This document shows positions 1 to 9,340 of a DNA stretch of 39,233 nt, piece after piece. The notes beneath the pieces are model-generated. The model searched no databases, was not told the DNA's origin, and saw nothing but the letters and a program-made list of their open reading frames with translations. Numbering within the stretch: the first letter of the stretch is position 1; each line of letters starts with the position of its first letter. This DNA is from an uncultured Marinosulfonomonas sp. (GTDB taxonomy: Bacteria; Pseudomonadota; Alphaproteobacteria; Rhodobacterales; Rhodobacteraceae): assembly GCA_947311455.1 (NCBI GenBank), contig CAMZKY010000037.1, forward strand, positions 1-39,233. The letters are read 5' to 3'. A program made the position numbers and the translations under genes.

Positions 1-2
1 AC

Positions 3-1079
3 ATCGCCCCTTTTGCCCGCGATTGGGAAAAGGCTGGCGACATCCCCAAGGATTTATGGCCTAAATTGGCAGAACTTGGGTTTGGCGGCTTGTATGTGTC
101 TGAGGAAAACGGAGGATCAGGGCTAACCCGTTTGGACGCGACGTTGGTGTTTGAGGCGCTTTCGATGTCCTGTCCCTCGGTTGCGGCATTCCTGTCGATC
201 CACAACATGTGCGCGGCGATGATTGATAAATTCGCCAGCCCCGCGTTGCGCGACAAATACCTTCCCAAAGCGATCACCATGGAAACCGTGTTTTCCTATT
301 GCCTGACCGAACCCGCGTCAGGATCGGATGCGGCCGCGTTGAAAACCAAAGCTGTAAAAACCGATACGGGCTATGCCCTGACCGGCACCAAAGCTTTTAT
401 TTCGGGCGGCGGATATTCCGACGCCTATATCGTTATGGCGCGCAGCGGCGACGCGGGGCCAAAAGGTATTTCGGCGTTTATCGTTGAAGATGGCACAACG
501 GGCATTTCCTATGGCGGTCTTGAGGAAAAAATGGGTTGGCGAAGCCAACCGACACGCCAAGTGCAATTGGACGATTGCAACATTCCCGATGAAAATTTAA
601 TTGGTGAACTGGGCAAAGGTTTCACATATGCGATGAAAGGCCTGGATGGCGGGCGTTTGAATATTTCCGCCTGTTCCCTTGGCGGGGCGCGCGCCGCCCT
701 TGATGCGACGCTGGAATATATGGGTGAACGTCAGGCTTTTGGTAAGCCGATTGATCAATTTCAGGCACTGCAATTTCGCCTTGCCGATATGGAAATCAAA
801 CTGGCCGCCGCGCGTGTATTCTTACATCAAGCCGCCTCAAAGCTGGATCAAGGTGCGCCGGACGCGACCAAACATTGTGCAATGGCCAAGAAATTTGTCA
901 CCGAAGCCGGATCAGAAATTGCCAATCAATGCCTGCAACTCCATGGTGGCTATGGCTATCTGGCGGATTACGGCATCGAAAAACTGGTGCGCGATTTGCG
1001 GGTGCATGAAATCCTTGAGGGCACCAATGAAATCATGCGCCTGATTGTGGCGCGTCAAATGCTGGCGGAGCGTGGTTAA
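3..1079 (+). CDS. acyl-CoA dehydrogenase (isobutyryl-CoA dehydrogenase-like), 5'-truncated by window edge
   Basis: Frame is open from base 3 (IAPFARDWEKAGDIPKDLWPKLAELGF...); contains ACAD motifs (CLTEPASGSDAAALKTKA, LQLHGGYGYLADYGIEKLVRDLRVHEILEGTNEIMR). The ORF-track start at 66 is an internal TTG. Confidence 0.93.
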   Translation: MAPFARDWEKAGDIPKDLWPKLAELGFGGLYVSEENGGSGLTRLDATLVFEALSMSCPSVAAFLSIHNMCAAMIDKFASPALRDKYLPKAITMETVFSYCLTEPASGSDAAALKTKAVKTDTGYALTGTKAFISGGGYSDAYIVMARSGDAGPKGISAFIVEDGTTGISYGGLEEKMGWRSQPTRQVQLDDCNIPDENLIGELGKGFTYAMKGLDGGRLNISACSLGGARAALDATLEYMGERQAFGKPIDQFQALQFRLADMEIKLAAARVFLHQAASKLDQGAPDATKHCAMAKKFVTEAGSEIANQCLQLHGGYGYLADYGIEKLVRDLRVHEILEGTNEIMRLIVARQMLAERG

Positions 1080-2116
1080 TGGCAGAGGTAAACATACGGG
1101 TTGAAGGCGCGGTTGGCCGTATCACGATCAACCGCCCCGATGCCCTGAACGCGATTTCCTATGATATGTGTATGGAGATCGAAAAGGCGCTGGATATGTG
1201 GCGCGATGACAATTCCGTGGAAATGCTGTTAATTGATGCCGCTGGTCCGCGCGCCTTTTCGGCGGGTGGCGATATTTCGGTGATCTATGACGCCGCCAAA
1301 AACGGCAAAATGGACTACGTGCAAACCTATTGGCGCGATGAATACCAGATGAACGCCAAATTATATGAATATCCCAAACCCACAGTCAGCTTTATGCAAG
1401 GTTTTACCATGGGGGGCGGCGTTGGTGTTGGCTGTCATTGTTCGCATCGGATTGTTGGCGAAAGCAGTAAAATCGCCATGCCGGAATGCGGCATTGGGCT
1501 GGTGCCGGATGTTGGCGGCTCAATGCTGCTGGCCAATGCGCCGGGACATTGCGGAGAATATATGGGCACAACAGGCACGCGCATGGGGCCTTCGGATGCG
1601 ATTTTTGCAGGGTTTGCCGATCACTATGTACCCGAAGACGACTGGCCTGCCCTGATGGCGGTTTTGTTGGAAACCGCCGATCCGGTTCATGCGGAAAATG
1701 CCAGTGTAACGCCGCCAAAAGGCAATCTCCCTGATAATCGCGATGAAATTGATCAGCATTTCGGCGGGAAATCATTGCAGGAAATCCTGGCTTCGCTTGA
1801 GGGATCGCAAACGGAATTCGCCACAAATGCACGTAAATTACTGCTGCGCAGCGCGCCTCTTTCAATGGCCTGCACCCTTGAAATCATTCAGGAATTACGC
1901 GGCACAGATGATATTCGCAAGGCGCTGGAATTGGAATATCGCTTTACCTATCGCTCGATGCAAGATGGCGATTTTATCGAAGGTATCCGCGCGGCAATTA
2001 TCGATAAAGATCGCAACCCGAATTGGCAACACTCAATACATGACGACATTGCCGACGCGGTAAAAAACATGCTGGCCCCGCTTGGCCCCGACACCCTGAC
2101 ATTTGAGGAGAGATAA
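1079..2116 (+). CDS. enoyl-CoA hydratase/isomerase family, 3-hydroxyisobutyryl-CoA hydrolase-like
   Basis: Crotonase-fold motifs (ITINRPDALNAIS, AFSAGGDI, GFTMGGGVGVGCHCSHRIV, MPECGIGLVPDVGGS); TAATG overlap with upstream gene; mmsB follows. Confidence 0.88.
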   Translation: MAEVNIRVEGAVGRITINRPDALNAISYDMCMEIEKALDMWRDDNSVEMLLIDAAGPRAFSAGGDISVIYDAAKNGKMDYVQTYWRDEYQMNAKLYEYPKPTVSFMQGFTMGGGVGVGCHCSHRIVGESSKIAMPECGIGLVPDVGGSMLLANAPGHCGEYMGTTGTRMGPSDAIFAGFADHYVPEDDWPALMAVLLETADPVHAENASVTPPKGNLPDNRDEIDQHFGGKSLQEILASLEGSQTEFATNARKLLLRSAPLSMACTLEIIQELRGTDDIRKALELEYRFTYRSMQDGDFIEGIRAAIIDKDRNPNWQHSIHDDIADAVKNMLAPLGPDTLTFEER

Positions 2117-2117
2117 G

Positions 2118-2990
2118 ATGAAAGTAGGATTTATTGGCTTAGGCAATATGGGTAGCCCGATGGCAGAAAATCTGGCCAAAGCCGGCCATGAGGTCACAGG
2201 GTTTGATCTTGCTGCACCCTGCCCCGATGGTGTGCGCAAAGCCGATACCGCAGCTGAAGCCGCCAAAGGCCAAGACGTGGTGATCACCATGTTGCCAAAT
2301 GGCCAAATCCTGCGCGCTGTTGCAGAAGATATCATCCCCGCCATGCAAAACGGTGCGGTTTTGCTGGATTGTTCCACTGTGGATGTGGATAGCGCGCGTG
2401 CCGTTGCCGAACAATGTGACATGGCGGGTTTGATGGCGGTTGATGCCCCTGTTTCTGGCGGTGTTGGTGGTGCTTCTGGTGGTACGCTTACCTTTATGGC
2501 GGGTGGCTCGGATGATGCTTTTGCCAAGGTATCGCCCCTGTTTGATGTGATGGGGCAAAAGGCCGTGCATTGTGGTGCCTCCGGCGCGGGGCAATCCGCT
2601 AAAATTTGTAATAATATGATCCTTGGTGCCACCATGATTGTCACCTGCGAGGCTTTTGCGCTGGCCGATAAACTGGGCCTTGATCGTCAGAAAATGTTTG
2701 ACGTGGTTAGCACCTCATCCGGTTATAGCTGGACAATGAACGCCTATTGCCCCGCCCCGGGTGTTGGCCCGACATCGCCTTCCGATAACGATTACCAACC
2801 TGGATTTGCCGCCGAATTGATGCTGAAAGATTTGCGATTATCCCAACAAGCGGCAGAATCTGTGGACGCAGACACGCCAATGGGGCAAAGTGCAACCAGG
2901 CTTTATGAGCAATTTGTCGAAAACGAGGATGGAAACGGTATGGACTTTAGTGCGATGCTACCTCGATTTGAAAAGCGTTCGCGCGGGTAA
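2118..2990 (+). CDS. mmsB: 3-hydroxyisobutyrate dehydrogenase
   Basis: MKVGFIGLGNMGSPMAENLAKAGHEV NAD-binding start, DAPVSGGVGGASGGTLTFMAGG substrate motif; GAGGAG RBS before ATG at 2118 (the ORF-track start at 2103 is an upstream TTG). Confidence 0.93.
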   Translation: MKVGFIGLGNMGSPMAENLAKAGHEVTGFDLAAPCPDGVRKADTAAEAAKGQDVVITMLPNGQILRAVAEDIIPAMQNGAVLLDCSTVDVDSARAVAEQCDMAGLMAVDAPVSGGVGGASGGTLTFMAGGSDDAFAKVSPLFDVMGQKAVHCGASGAGQSAKICNNMILGATMIVTCEAFALADKLGLDRQKMFDVVSTSSGYSWTMNAYCPAPGVGPTSPSDNDYQPGFAAELMLKDLRLSQQAAESVDADTPMGQSATRLYEQFVENEDGNGMDFSAMLPRFEKRSRG

Positions 2991-3643
2991 TGGGCTGGGT
3001 TGCCACCTCTGCTGGCCTTGCGGGGCTAGATTATGATGCGGCGGCACGTTTAAATCAGCTGCCCCCGATGGAAGTGCCGTCAGGAACTGTTTTGTTTTCA
3101 CCTGGCGATGCGGTCAAAGGCTATGTGATTGTGTTAAAGGGGCGGGTTTCGGTATCTTTAACGGGTGTATCGGGGCGCGAAATGCTGCTTTATGCGGTGA
3201 CACCGGGCCAATCCTGCATTCAAAGCACCTTGGGCCTAATGGGCGGCGAAGATTATACAGCCGAAGCCATGACTGAGGAGCATTGCACTTTAGTTATGCT
3301 TCCTAAGCCACTGTTTCTTAGTCTTTTAAATGAATCTAGTGCCTTTCGGTCCGTGGTATTTTCCGCTTTTGCAGAGCGTATGCAAACTATGATGCATCTA
3401 CTTGAAAAGGTGGCTTTTCAGCGGGTTGAATGCCGATTGGCGGCGCATCTTTTGGATCGTGCGGTTGACGGAACTCTTTTGGCAACACAACAGGAATTGG
3501 CCGTGGCCGTGGGCAGCGCACGTGAGGTTATTTCGCGCCGCCTAGATGCATGGTCGCGCCATGGATGGGTGAAAACGTCACGCGGAACGGTGGAAATTAC
3601 CGATAAAGAGGCGCTGCAGGCCTTGGCCGATGAAACTGTGTGA
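2990..3643 (+). CDS. Crp/Fnr family transcriptional regulator
   Basis: cNMP-binding-like N-terminal domain and C-terminal HTH (ATQQELAVAVGSAREVISRRLDAWSRHGWV); TAATG overlap with mmsB stop. Confidence 0.88.
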   Translation: MGWVATSAGLAGLDYDAAARLNQLPPMEVPSGTVLFSPGDAVKGYVIVLKGRVSVSLTGVSGREMLLYAVTPGQSCIQSTLGLMGGEDYTAEAMTEEHCTLVMLPKPLFLSLLNESSAFRSVVFSAFAERMQTMMHLLEKVAFQRVECRLAAHLLDRAVDGTLLATQQELAVAVGSAREVISRRLDAWSRHGWVKTSRGTVEITDKEALQALADETV

Positions 3644-3662
3644 CACCGTCACAGACGGGGGA

Positions 3663-3677
3663 TTAAGAATCGCTTAA
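3663..3677. promoter_or_regulatory. inverted repeat TTAAG-N5-CTTAA between Crp/Fnr gene and DUF2892 gene
   Basis: Exact 5-bp arms (ttaag aatcg cttaa) about 33 bp upstream of the ATG at 3710; function inferred. Confidence 0.4.
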
Positions 3678-3709
3678 GAAAGGTCCAAGCAACTTATTGG
3701 AGAATTCTC

Positions 3710-3910
3710 ATGCTTAAGAAAAATATTGGCAATTTAGACCGTATCGCCCGTGTTGTTATCGGTGCCGCCCTGTTAATCGCCTATTTCGTTATGGATAACG
3801 CCAGCCCGTTCTTGCTGGTTGGTATTATTCCTTTGGCCACTGGCCTTATGTCATCCTGCCCACTGTATTCGATCTTTGGCATGAGCACTTGCCCAATGAA
3901 TGACGACTAA
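3710..3910 (+). CDS. DUF2892 / YgaP-type small inner membrane protein
   Basis: MLKKNIGNLDRIARVVIGAALLIAYF...GIIPLATGLMSSCPLYSIFGMSTCP typical of DUF2892; GGAG RBS. Confidence 0.85.
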   Translation: MLKKNIGNLDRIARVVIGAALLIAYFVMDNASPFLLVGIIPLATGLMSSCPLYSIFGMSTCPMNDD

Positions 3911-3943
3911 AAAAAACTGCTATATTTTTTAACGTTAACAATA

Positions 3944-3973
3944 GAGAGGCGCATTTTTGCGCCTCTTTTTTTT
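3944..3973 (+). terminator. Rho-independent terminator after DUF2892 gene
   Basis: AGAGGCGC-attttt-GCGCCTCT stem followed by a T run. Confidence 0.9.
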
Positions 3974-4213
3974 GGCCGTGTTTTCAATTTTTGGTGACGG
4001 ATTTCAATTGCCTTATTCCCTTACTAAAATAGCGCAGTAGTTTAATTGAGTCGGAATAAAATCTATAGTTTACAATAGCTAATATGGATGTGTGAAGGTA
4101 TTTTAGGCTTGGAAAATATAACGGGAACGATCCACGGCTTTGCCGACTGAGCGCCGGGAAATTATGTGCTTATTACATATTTATGGATCACTTAATCCGA
4201 AAAAACAAACCCG

Positions 4214-7048
4214 TTAAAGCATGTCTTTCAAATACTGCCCCGTATAGCTGGCCTCGTTCTTGGCCACCTCTTCGGGCGTGCCCACAGCAACAATTTCGCC
4301 GCCGCCATCACCGCCTTCGGGGCCAATATCAATGATCCAGTCGGCGGTTTTTACCACATCCAGATTGTGCTCGATCACCACCACGGTATTCCTTTGATCA
4401 ACCAGCTCGTGCAACACCTCAAGCAGCTTGCGCACATCTTCGAAATGCAGGCCTGTGGTGGGTTCGTCCAGAATATAAAGCGTGCGCCCCGTGGAACGTT
4501 TGGCCAGCTCTTTTGAAAGTTTCACGCGCTGCGCTTCGCCGCCTGATAGCGTCGTCGCTTGCTGGCCCACTTTGATATAACCCAGACCAACCCGCATCAG
4601 CGCATCCATTTTATCGCGGATGGTAGGAACCGCAGCAAAAAATCCTTGGGCTTCTTCAACCGTCATATCAAGAACGTCTGCTATACTCTTGCCTTTAAAC
4701 AATATTTCCAATGTTTCACGATTGTATCTTTTGCCGCGGCAGGTTTCACATTCCACGTAAACATCGGGCAAAAAGTGCATCTCGATCTTGATCAAACCGT
4801 CGCCTTTGCAGGCCTCACAGCGCCCGCCTTTGACGTTAAATGAAAACCGCCCGGGTTTGTAGCCGCGGGTTTTGGATTCCGGCAGCCCCGCAAACCAGTC
4901 ACGGATCGGGGTAAAGGCTCCGGTATAGGTGGCCGGATTAGAGCGCGGCGTGCGCCCGATAGGCCGCTGATCAATGTCGATCACCTTGTCCAGATATTCC
5001 AGCCCTCTAATCGTTTCGCAGGGTGCAGGCGTTTGACGTGCACCGTTCAGGCGCATGCTTGCAGTTTTGAACAGGGTTTCGATTGTAAGGGTTGATTTAC
5101 CGCCCCCCGACACCCCCGTCACACAGGTGAATTTTCCCAACGGAAATTCCGCTGTAACCGATTTCAAATTGTTGCCCGTGGCGTTTACAATTTGAATTTT
5201 CTTTTTATTACCTTTGCGCCGTTCATTTGGCACATCAATCTTGCGGGTGCCTGCCAGGTATTGCCCCGTCAGGGATTTTTTATTCTTGATCACTTGCTTT
5301 GGCGTGCCTTCGGCGACCACTTCACCACCGTGCACCCCTGCCCCTGGGCCGATATCGAACACATAATCTGCAACGCGAATGGCCTCTTCGTCATGCTCTA
5401 CCACAATCACCGTATTGCCTTGATCGCGCAGGTTTTGAAGTGTTTCAAGCAGCCGCCCGTTATCGCGTTGATGCAAGCCGATGGATGGCTCGTCCAGCAC
5501 ATATAGAACACCCGTCAGCCCAGAACCAATCTGGCTGGCCAGCCGGATACGTTGGCTTTCACCACCGGACAACGTACCGGAATTGCGGCTAAGAGTGAGG
5601 TAATCAAGGCCGACATTGTTCAAAAAGCCCAGCCTTTCACGGATTTCTTTCAGGATGGCATTGGCAATCGCATTCTGTTGCTTGGTCAGGGTGTCGGGCA
5701 CTTGTTTGCACCAGTCAAACGCCTCTTTGATTGACATTTGCACCACCTGCCCTGCATGCATGTGATCGATTTTCACGGCCAAGGCCTCGGGGCGCAGACG
5801 GTAGCCGCCGCAGGTTTTGCAAGGGCGATTGTTTTGGTACCGTTCAAATTCTTCGCGGATCCAATTGCTATCGGTTTCGCGGTAACGCCGTTGCATATTC
5901 GGGATCACCCCCTCAAACCCGCGCGTGACCTCATAAACCCGCCCGCCTTCGTCGTAACGGAATTTGATTTCCTCGTCGCCGGAACCGTGCAGAAATACAT
6001 TCTGCACCTTTTTAGGAAGGTCTTTCCAGGGGGTGTTTTTGTCAAACTCAAAATGGCGTGCAATGGCCTCAATGGTTTGCAAAAAATATGGAGATTTCCC
6101 TTTACGCCAAGGCGCCAAGGCCCCGTTATATAAGGTTAAAGTTTGATCTGGCACCACCAGACGTTCATCGAAAAACAGCTCAGCCCCAAGCCCGTCACAA
6201 TCTGGGCAGGCCCCAAATGGTGCGTTAAACGAAAACAGCCGAGGCTCGATTTCGGGGATGGTGAAGCCCGACACGGGACAAGCGAATTTTTCGGAAAATA
6301 CGTGGCGATCCGGCTCGCTCTCTTTGGGAACCGTTTCCAAAATCGCGATGCCATCTGCCAGATCAAGGGCTGTGCGCAGGCTATCGGCAAGCCGCGTTTC
6401 CAGCCCTTCGCGAATGATAATCCGATCGACTACCACATCAATATCGTGGCGGAATTTCTTGTCCAGCGTGGGGGGATCTTCCAGTTCATAGAACGCGCCG
6501 TCAACCTTGATGCGTTGAAAACCCTGCTTGCGCAATTCGGCAAATTCCTTGCGGTATTCGCCTTTGCGATCCCGCACAATCGGAGCCAAAAGATAGGCGC
6601 GCAGCCCCTCTTCCATTCCCATGATCCGATCCACCATATCCTGCACTTGCTGGGCCTTGATCGGTTTGCCTGTGGCGGGGCTATAGGGGGTGCCAACGCG
6701 AGCAAACAGCAGGCGCAAATAGTCGTAAATTTCCGTAACCGTGCCAACAGTTGATCGCGGGTTTTTGCTAGTGGTTTTTTGTTCAATCGAAATCGCAGGG
6801 GACAGGCCGGAAATGTGATCCACATCCGGTTTTTCCATCATATCCAGAAATTGGCGTGCATAGGCGGACAAGGATTCAACATAACGGCGCTGCCCCTCGG
6901 CATAGATTGTGTCAAAGGCCAGCGAGGATTTTCCAGAACCGGACAGGCCAGTGATCACCACCAACTGATTGCGCGGAATATCCACGTCGATGTTTTTCAG
7001 ATTATGTTCGCGTGCACCGCGCACTTCGATGTTTTTTAACTCACCCAT
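4214..7048 (-). CDS. uvrA: UvrABC system protein A
   Basis: 944 aa; [38 protein letters not shown], paired LSGGE signatures, Zn-finger Cys motifs. Confidence 0.99.
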   Translation of the reverse strand: MGELKNIEVRGAREHNLKNIDVDIPRNQLVVITGLSGSGKSSLAFDTIYAEGQRRYVESLSAYARQFLDMMEKPDVDHISGLSPAISIEQKTTSKNPRSTVGTVTEIYDYLRLLFARVGTPYSPATGKPIKAQQVQDMVDRIMGMEEGLRAYLLAPIVRDRKGEYRKEFAELRKQGFQRIKVDGAFYELEDPPTLDKKFRHDIDVVVDRIIIREGLETRLADSLRTALDLADGIAILETVPKESEPDRHVFSEKFACPVSGFTIPEIEPRLFSFNAPFGACPDCDGLGAELFFDERLVVPDQTLTLYNGALAPWRKGKSPYFLQTIEAIARHFEFDKNTPWKDLPKKVQNVFLHGSGDEEIKFRYDEGGRVYEVTRGFEGVIPNMQRRYRETDSNWIREEFERYQNNRPCKTCGGYRLRPEALAVKIDHMHAGQVVQMSIKEAFDWCKQVPDTLTKQQNAIANAILKEIRERLGFLNNVGLDYLTLSRNSGTLSGGESQRIRLASQIGSGLTGVLYVLDEPSIGLHQRDNGRLLETLQNLRDQGNTVIVVEHDEEAIRVADYVFDIGPGAGVHGGEVVAEGTPKQVIKNKKSLTGQYLAGTRKIDVPNERRKGNKKKIQIVNATGNNLKSVTAEFPLGKFTCVTGVSGGGKSTLTIETLFKTASMRLNGARQTPAPCETIRGLEYLDKVIDIDQRPIGRTPRSNPATYTGAFTPIRDWFAGLPESKTRGYKPGRFSFNVKGGRCEACKGDGLIKIEMHFLPDVYVECETCRGKRYNRETLEILFKGKSIADVLDMTVEEAQGFFAAVPTIRDKMDALMRVGLGYIKVGQQATTLSGGEAQRVKLSKELAKRSTGRTLYILDEPTTGLHFEDVRKLLEVLHELVDQRNTVVVIEHNLDVVKTADWIIDIGPEGGDGGGEIVAVGTPEEVAKNEASYTGQYLKDML

Positions 7049-7113
7049 TTCGCGCCCTTTTCATGGTTAATTTATCCATAAAGAAACCCGCAAGGAACGC
7101 AATCGAAAAATAG

Positions 7114-7128
7114 GAACAATAGGCGAAC
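7114..7128 (-). promoter_or_regulatory. putative LexA (SOS) box upstream of uvrA
   Basis: + strand GAAC-AATAGGC-GAAC, i.e. GTTC-N7-GTTC read toward uvrA, 66-80 bp upstream of its start; matches the alphaproteobacterial LexA direct-repeat motif. Confidence 0.75.
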
Positions 7129-7319
7129 AAATAAGCTGCCTAAGGCTTAAACCGGTTTAACCAGGCTAACTGATTTCTAGCCTATGCCCACTGACGCGTC
7201 TTCTGCCCCGGCAACTTTGGCCTGCGAATTGGCTGTCGGCAAAACAGGGATGAAAATCCAAGTGCGGATACGAGGCCGCGCCAGAAACGCAAATTTTTCA
7301 ATAATATCGAAATCGGTTC

Positions 7320-7342
7320 TTGACATATTCATTATATTGAAT
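7320..7342 (+). promoter_or_regulatory. promoter -35 (TTGACA, 7320-7325) with overlapping ATTC-N8-GAAT operator (7327-7342)
   Basis: ttgaca t ATTC attatatt GAAT; exact inverted half-sites matching the recalled SqrR/BigR-type consensus, just upstream of the rhodanese gene. A convincing -10 hexamer was not identified. Confidence 0.6.
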
Positions 7343-7404
7343 ACATACGGCTTGTAACAGCAACAATACCCGCATCTGCAGGTCAATTGAACAGGAACAT
7401 TTTA

Positions 7405-7767
7405 ATGTTTAATCTATTCTCTCGCGGCCCTGCCGCTGGTCAACTTTCGGCAGCTGACGCGATCAAACTGGTTGCGGACGATGAAATGGTTTTGATTGAT
7501 GTGCGTGACATCAACGAAGTGAACCAAACGGGCCGAGCTGAAGGTGCGATCCATATCCCTTTGATGATGCTACGTTTTCAAGCCGATCCTCGCAATCCCG
7601 ACTTTAACAAAGCCTTGGATGTCAATAAAAAAGTTGGCGTTTACTGTGCAACGGGTGCCCGTTCCGGTATGGCTGCACAAATGCTGGGTCAGCTTGGATT
7701 TACCGATGTGCATAATATTGGCGGCCTCCAAAGCTGGTATGCGGCTGGTGGTAAAATCACCCGCTAA
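7405..7767 (+). CDS. rhodanese-like domain protein (single domain)
   Basis: VLIDVRDINEVNQTGRAEGAIHIPLMML; active-site loop CATGARS; ATG at 7405 preferred over the 7387 start. Confidence 0.9.
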   Translation: MFNLFSRGPAAGQLSAADAIKLVADDEMVLIDVRDINEVNQTGRAEGAIHIPLMMLRFQADPRNPDFNKALDVNKKVGVYCATGARSGMAAQMLGQLGFTDVHNIGGLQSWYAAGGKITR

Positions 7768-7792
7768 ACCAACCTGAATTTCCTCCCCCATA

Positions 7793-7825
7793 AAAGGGTC
7801 GCACACTTATTGTGCGGCCCTTTTT
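7793..7825. terminator. terminator between convergent rhodanese and lpd genes
   Basis: AAAAGGGtCGCACA-cttat-TGTGCGgCCCTTTTT stem-loop with A/T tails on both sides. Confidence 0.88.
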
Positions 7826-7827
7826 CT

Positions 7828-9222
7828 TTACATATGGATCACACGCCCATAAGCGTCCAATATGCTTTCGTGCATCATTTCCGACAGGGTTGGGTGCGGG
7901 AATACAGTGTTCATCAAGTCTTCTTCAGTGGTTTCAAGCTGGCGCCCCACCACATAGCCCTGAATCAATTCCGTCACTTCGGCACCAACCATATGTGCGC
8001 CCAGCAATTCGCCGGTTTTGGCGTCAAACACAGTTTTCACCATACCTTCAGGTTCCCCCAATGCGATGGCTTTGCCGTTGCCCATAAACGGAAAACGCCC
8101 GACTTTGATTTCATATCCCAATTCTTTGGCTTTTGCCTCGGTATAGCCTACGCTGGCCACCTGTGGCGTACAATAGGTGCAGCCCGCGATGCTTTCGGGG
8201 CGCACCGGATGGGGTTTACCGCCGGCGATCAATTCGGCCACCATAACGCCTTCGTGGCTGGCTTTGTGGGCAAGCCACGGTGCGCCGGCGATATCGCCAA
8301 TGGCAAACAAACCGTCCACACCCGTGCGGCAATACTCATCGACCACAACATGGGTGCGATCCAGTTTTACGCCTAAGGCTTCTAGCCCCAAATCTTCAAC
8401 ATTACCGACAATCCCCACCGCAGAAATCACCGTGTCAAATTCCATGGTTTCAACTTTGCCGCCAGTTTCAATATGGGCAACCACCTTGGATTTGCTGCGA
8501 TCCAGCTTTTTGACCATGGCTTTTTCCATGATTTTCATGCCTTGTTTGACAAACTGCTTTTTGGCGAATTTGGATATTTCCACATCTTCCACAGGCAGGA
8601 CACGATCCATCACCTCAACCACCGTGGTTTCAGCCCCCAGCGTGTTGTAAAAACTGGCAAATTCAATGCCAATCGCGCCCGATCCAATCACCAACAGCTT
8701 TTTGGGCATGTGTGGTGGATTCAAGGCGTGTTTATACGTCCAAACCCGTTCGCCGTCGGCCTCAAGCCCGGGCAATTCGCGCGCGCGCGCGCCAGTGGCA
8801 AGGATGATCGCAGGGGTGGTTAATTCTTCAACAGTCTTTTCAGTTTTCACCGTCACGCGGCCCTTGGCGGGGAGATGCGCCTGCCCCATCAGGACAGTGA
8901 TTTTGTTCTTTTTCATCAAATGGCCGATGCCACCAGATAGCTGCCCTGCCACCTGACGTGAACGTTTAACAACCGCGTTTAAATCAAAGTCAATTTTCGT
9001 GGCAGACAGTCCAAATTCCTTGGCGCGGTGCATCAGGTGAAACACTTCGGACGAGCGCAGCAAGGCTTTTGTTGGAATACAGCCCCAGTTCAGGCAAATG
9101 CCGCCCAGATGCTCGCGTTCAACAATAGCAACCTTTTTACCCAGTTGCGCAGCCCGAATAGCCGCAACATATCCGCCCGGGCCAGCCCCGATTACAATCA
9201 CATCATAAGCCGTTGTCGCCAT
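7828..9222 (-). CDS. lpdA: dihydrolipoyl dehydrogenase
   Basis: GGICLNWGCIPTKALL redox-disulfide motif, FAD/NAD GxGxxG motifs, C-terminal HPTLSEMMHE. Confidence 0.97.
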   Translation of the reverse strand: MATTAYDVIVIGAGPGGYVAAIRAAQLGKKVAIVEREHLGGICLNWGCIPTKALLRSSEVFHLMHRAKEFGLSATKIDFDLNAVVKRSRQVAGQLSGGIGHLMKKNKITVLMGQAHLPAKGRVTVKTEKTVEELTTPAIILATGARARELPGLEADGERVWTYKHALNPPHMPKKLLVIGSGAIGIEFASFYNTLGAETTVVEVMDRVLPVEDVEISKFAKKQFVKQGMKIMEKAMVKKLDRSKSKVVAHIETGGKVETMEFDTVISAVGIVGNVEDLGLEALGVKLDRTHVVVDEYCRTGVDGLFAIGDIAGAPWLAHKASHEGVMVAELIAGGKPHPVRPESIAGCTYCTPQVASVGYTEAKAKELGYEIKVGRFPFMGNGKAIALGEPEGMVKTVFDAKTGELLGAHMVGAEVTELIQGYVVGRQLETTEEDLMNTVFPHPTLSEMMHESILDAYGRVIHM

Positions 9223-9291
9223 GTCTATCTCTCCGGTTTTGAAACAGGTTTGATATTAAACTACTTTTTGAGCGGGGACAATGCGCCCATA

Positions 9292-9322
9292 GAAAAAGCG
9301 GCCTGCATTTATACAAGCCGCT
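9292..9322 (-). terminator. Rho-independent terminator downstream of the DUF924 gene
   Basis: On minus strand AGCGGC-ttgtataaatgcag-GCCGCT followed by TTTTC. Confidence 0.65.
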
Positions 9323-9340
9323 GATTTATCGACATATTAT

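Noticed and set aside
2033-2644. 203-aa minus-strand ORF over the mmsB region
   Set aside because: Overlaps two strongly supported genes; Pro/Ala/Ser-rich shadow composition.
6143-6754. 203-aa plus-strand ORF within uvrA
   Set aside because: Antisense to a highly conserved part of uvrA; no homology features.
7177-7386. 69-aa minus-strand ORF (and a 56-aa plus-strand ORF) between uvrA and the rhodanese gene
   Set aside because: Overlaps the rhodanese promoter/operator, has no recognisable domain and Cys-rich low-complexity start; not supportable as a CDS.
8778-8791. Alternating CG run (gcgcgcgcgcgc) in lpdA, and a similar run near 23538 in the amidase gene
   Set aside because: Explained by Arg/Ala codons in GC-rich coding sequence; no independent evidence for Z-DNA function.
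7810-9324. Several plus-strand ORFs antisense to lpdA
   Set aside because: High-GC shadow ORFs with no domains; lpdA on the minus strand is unambiguous.
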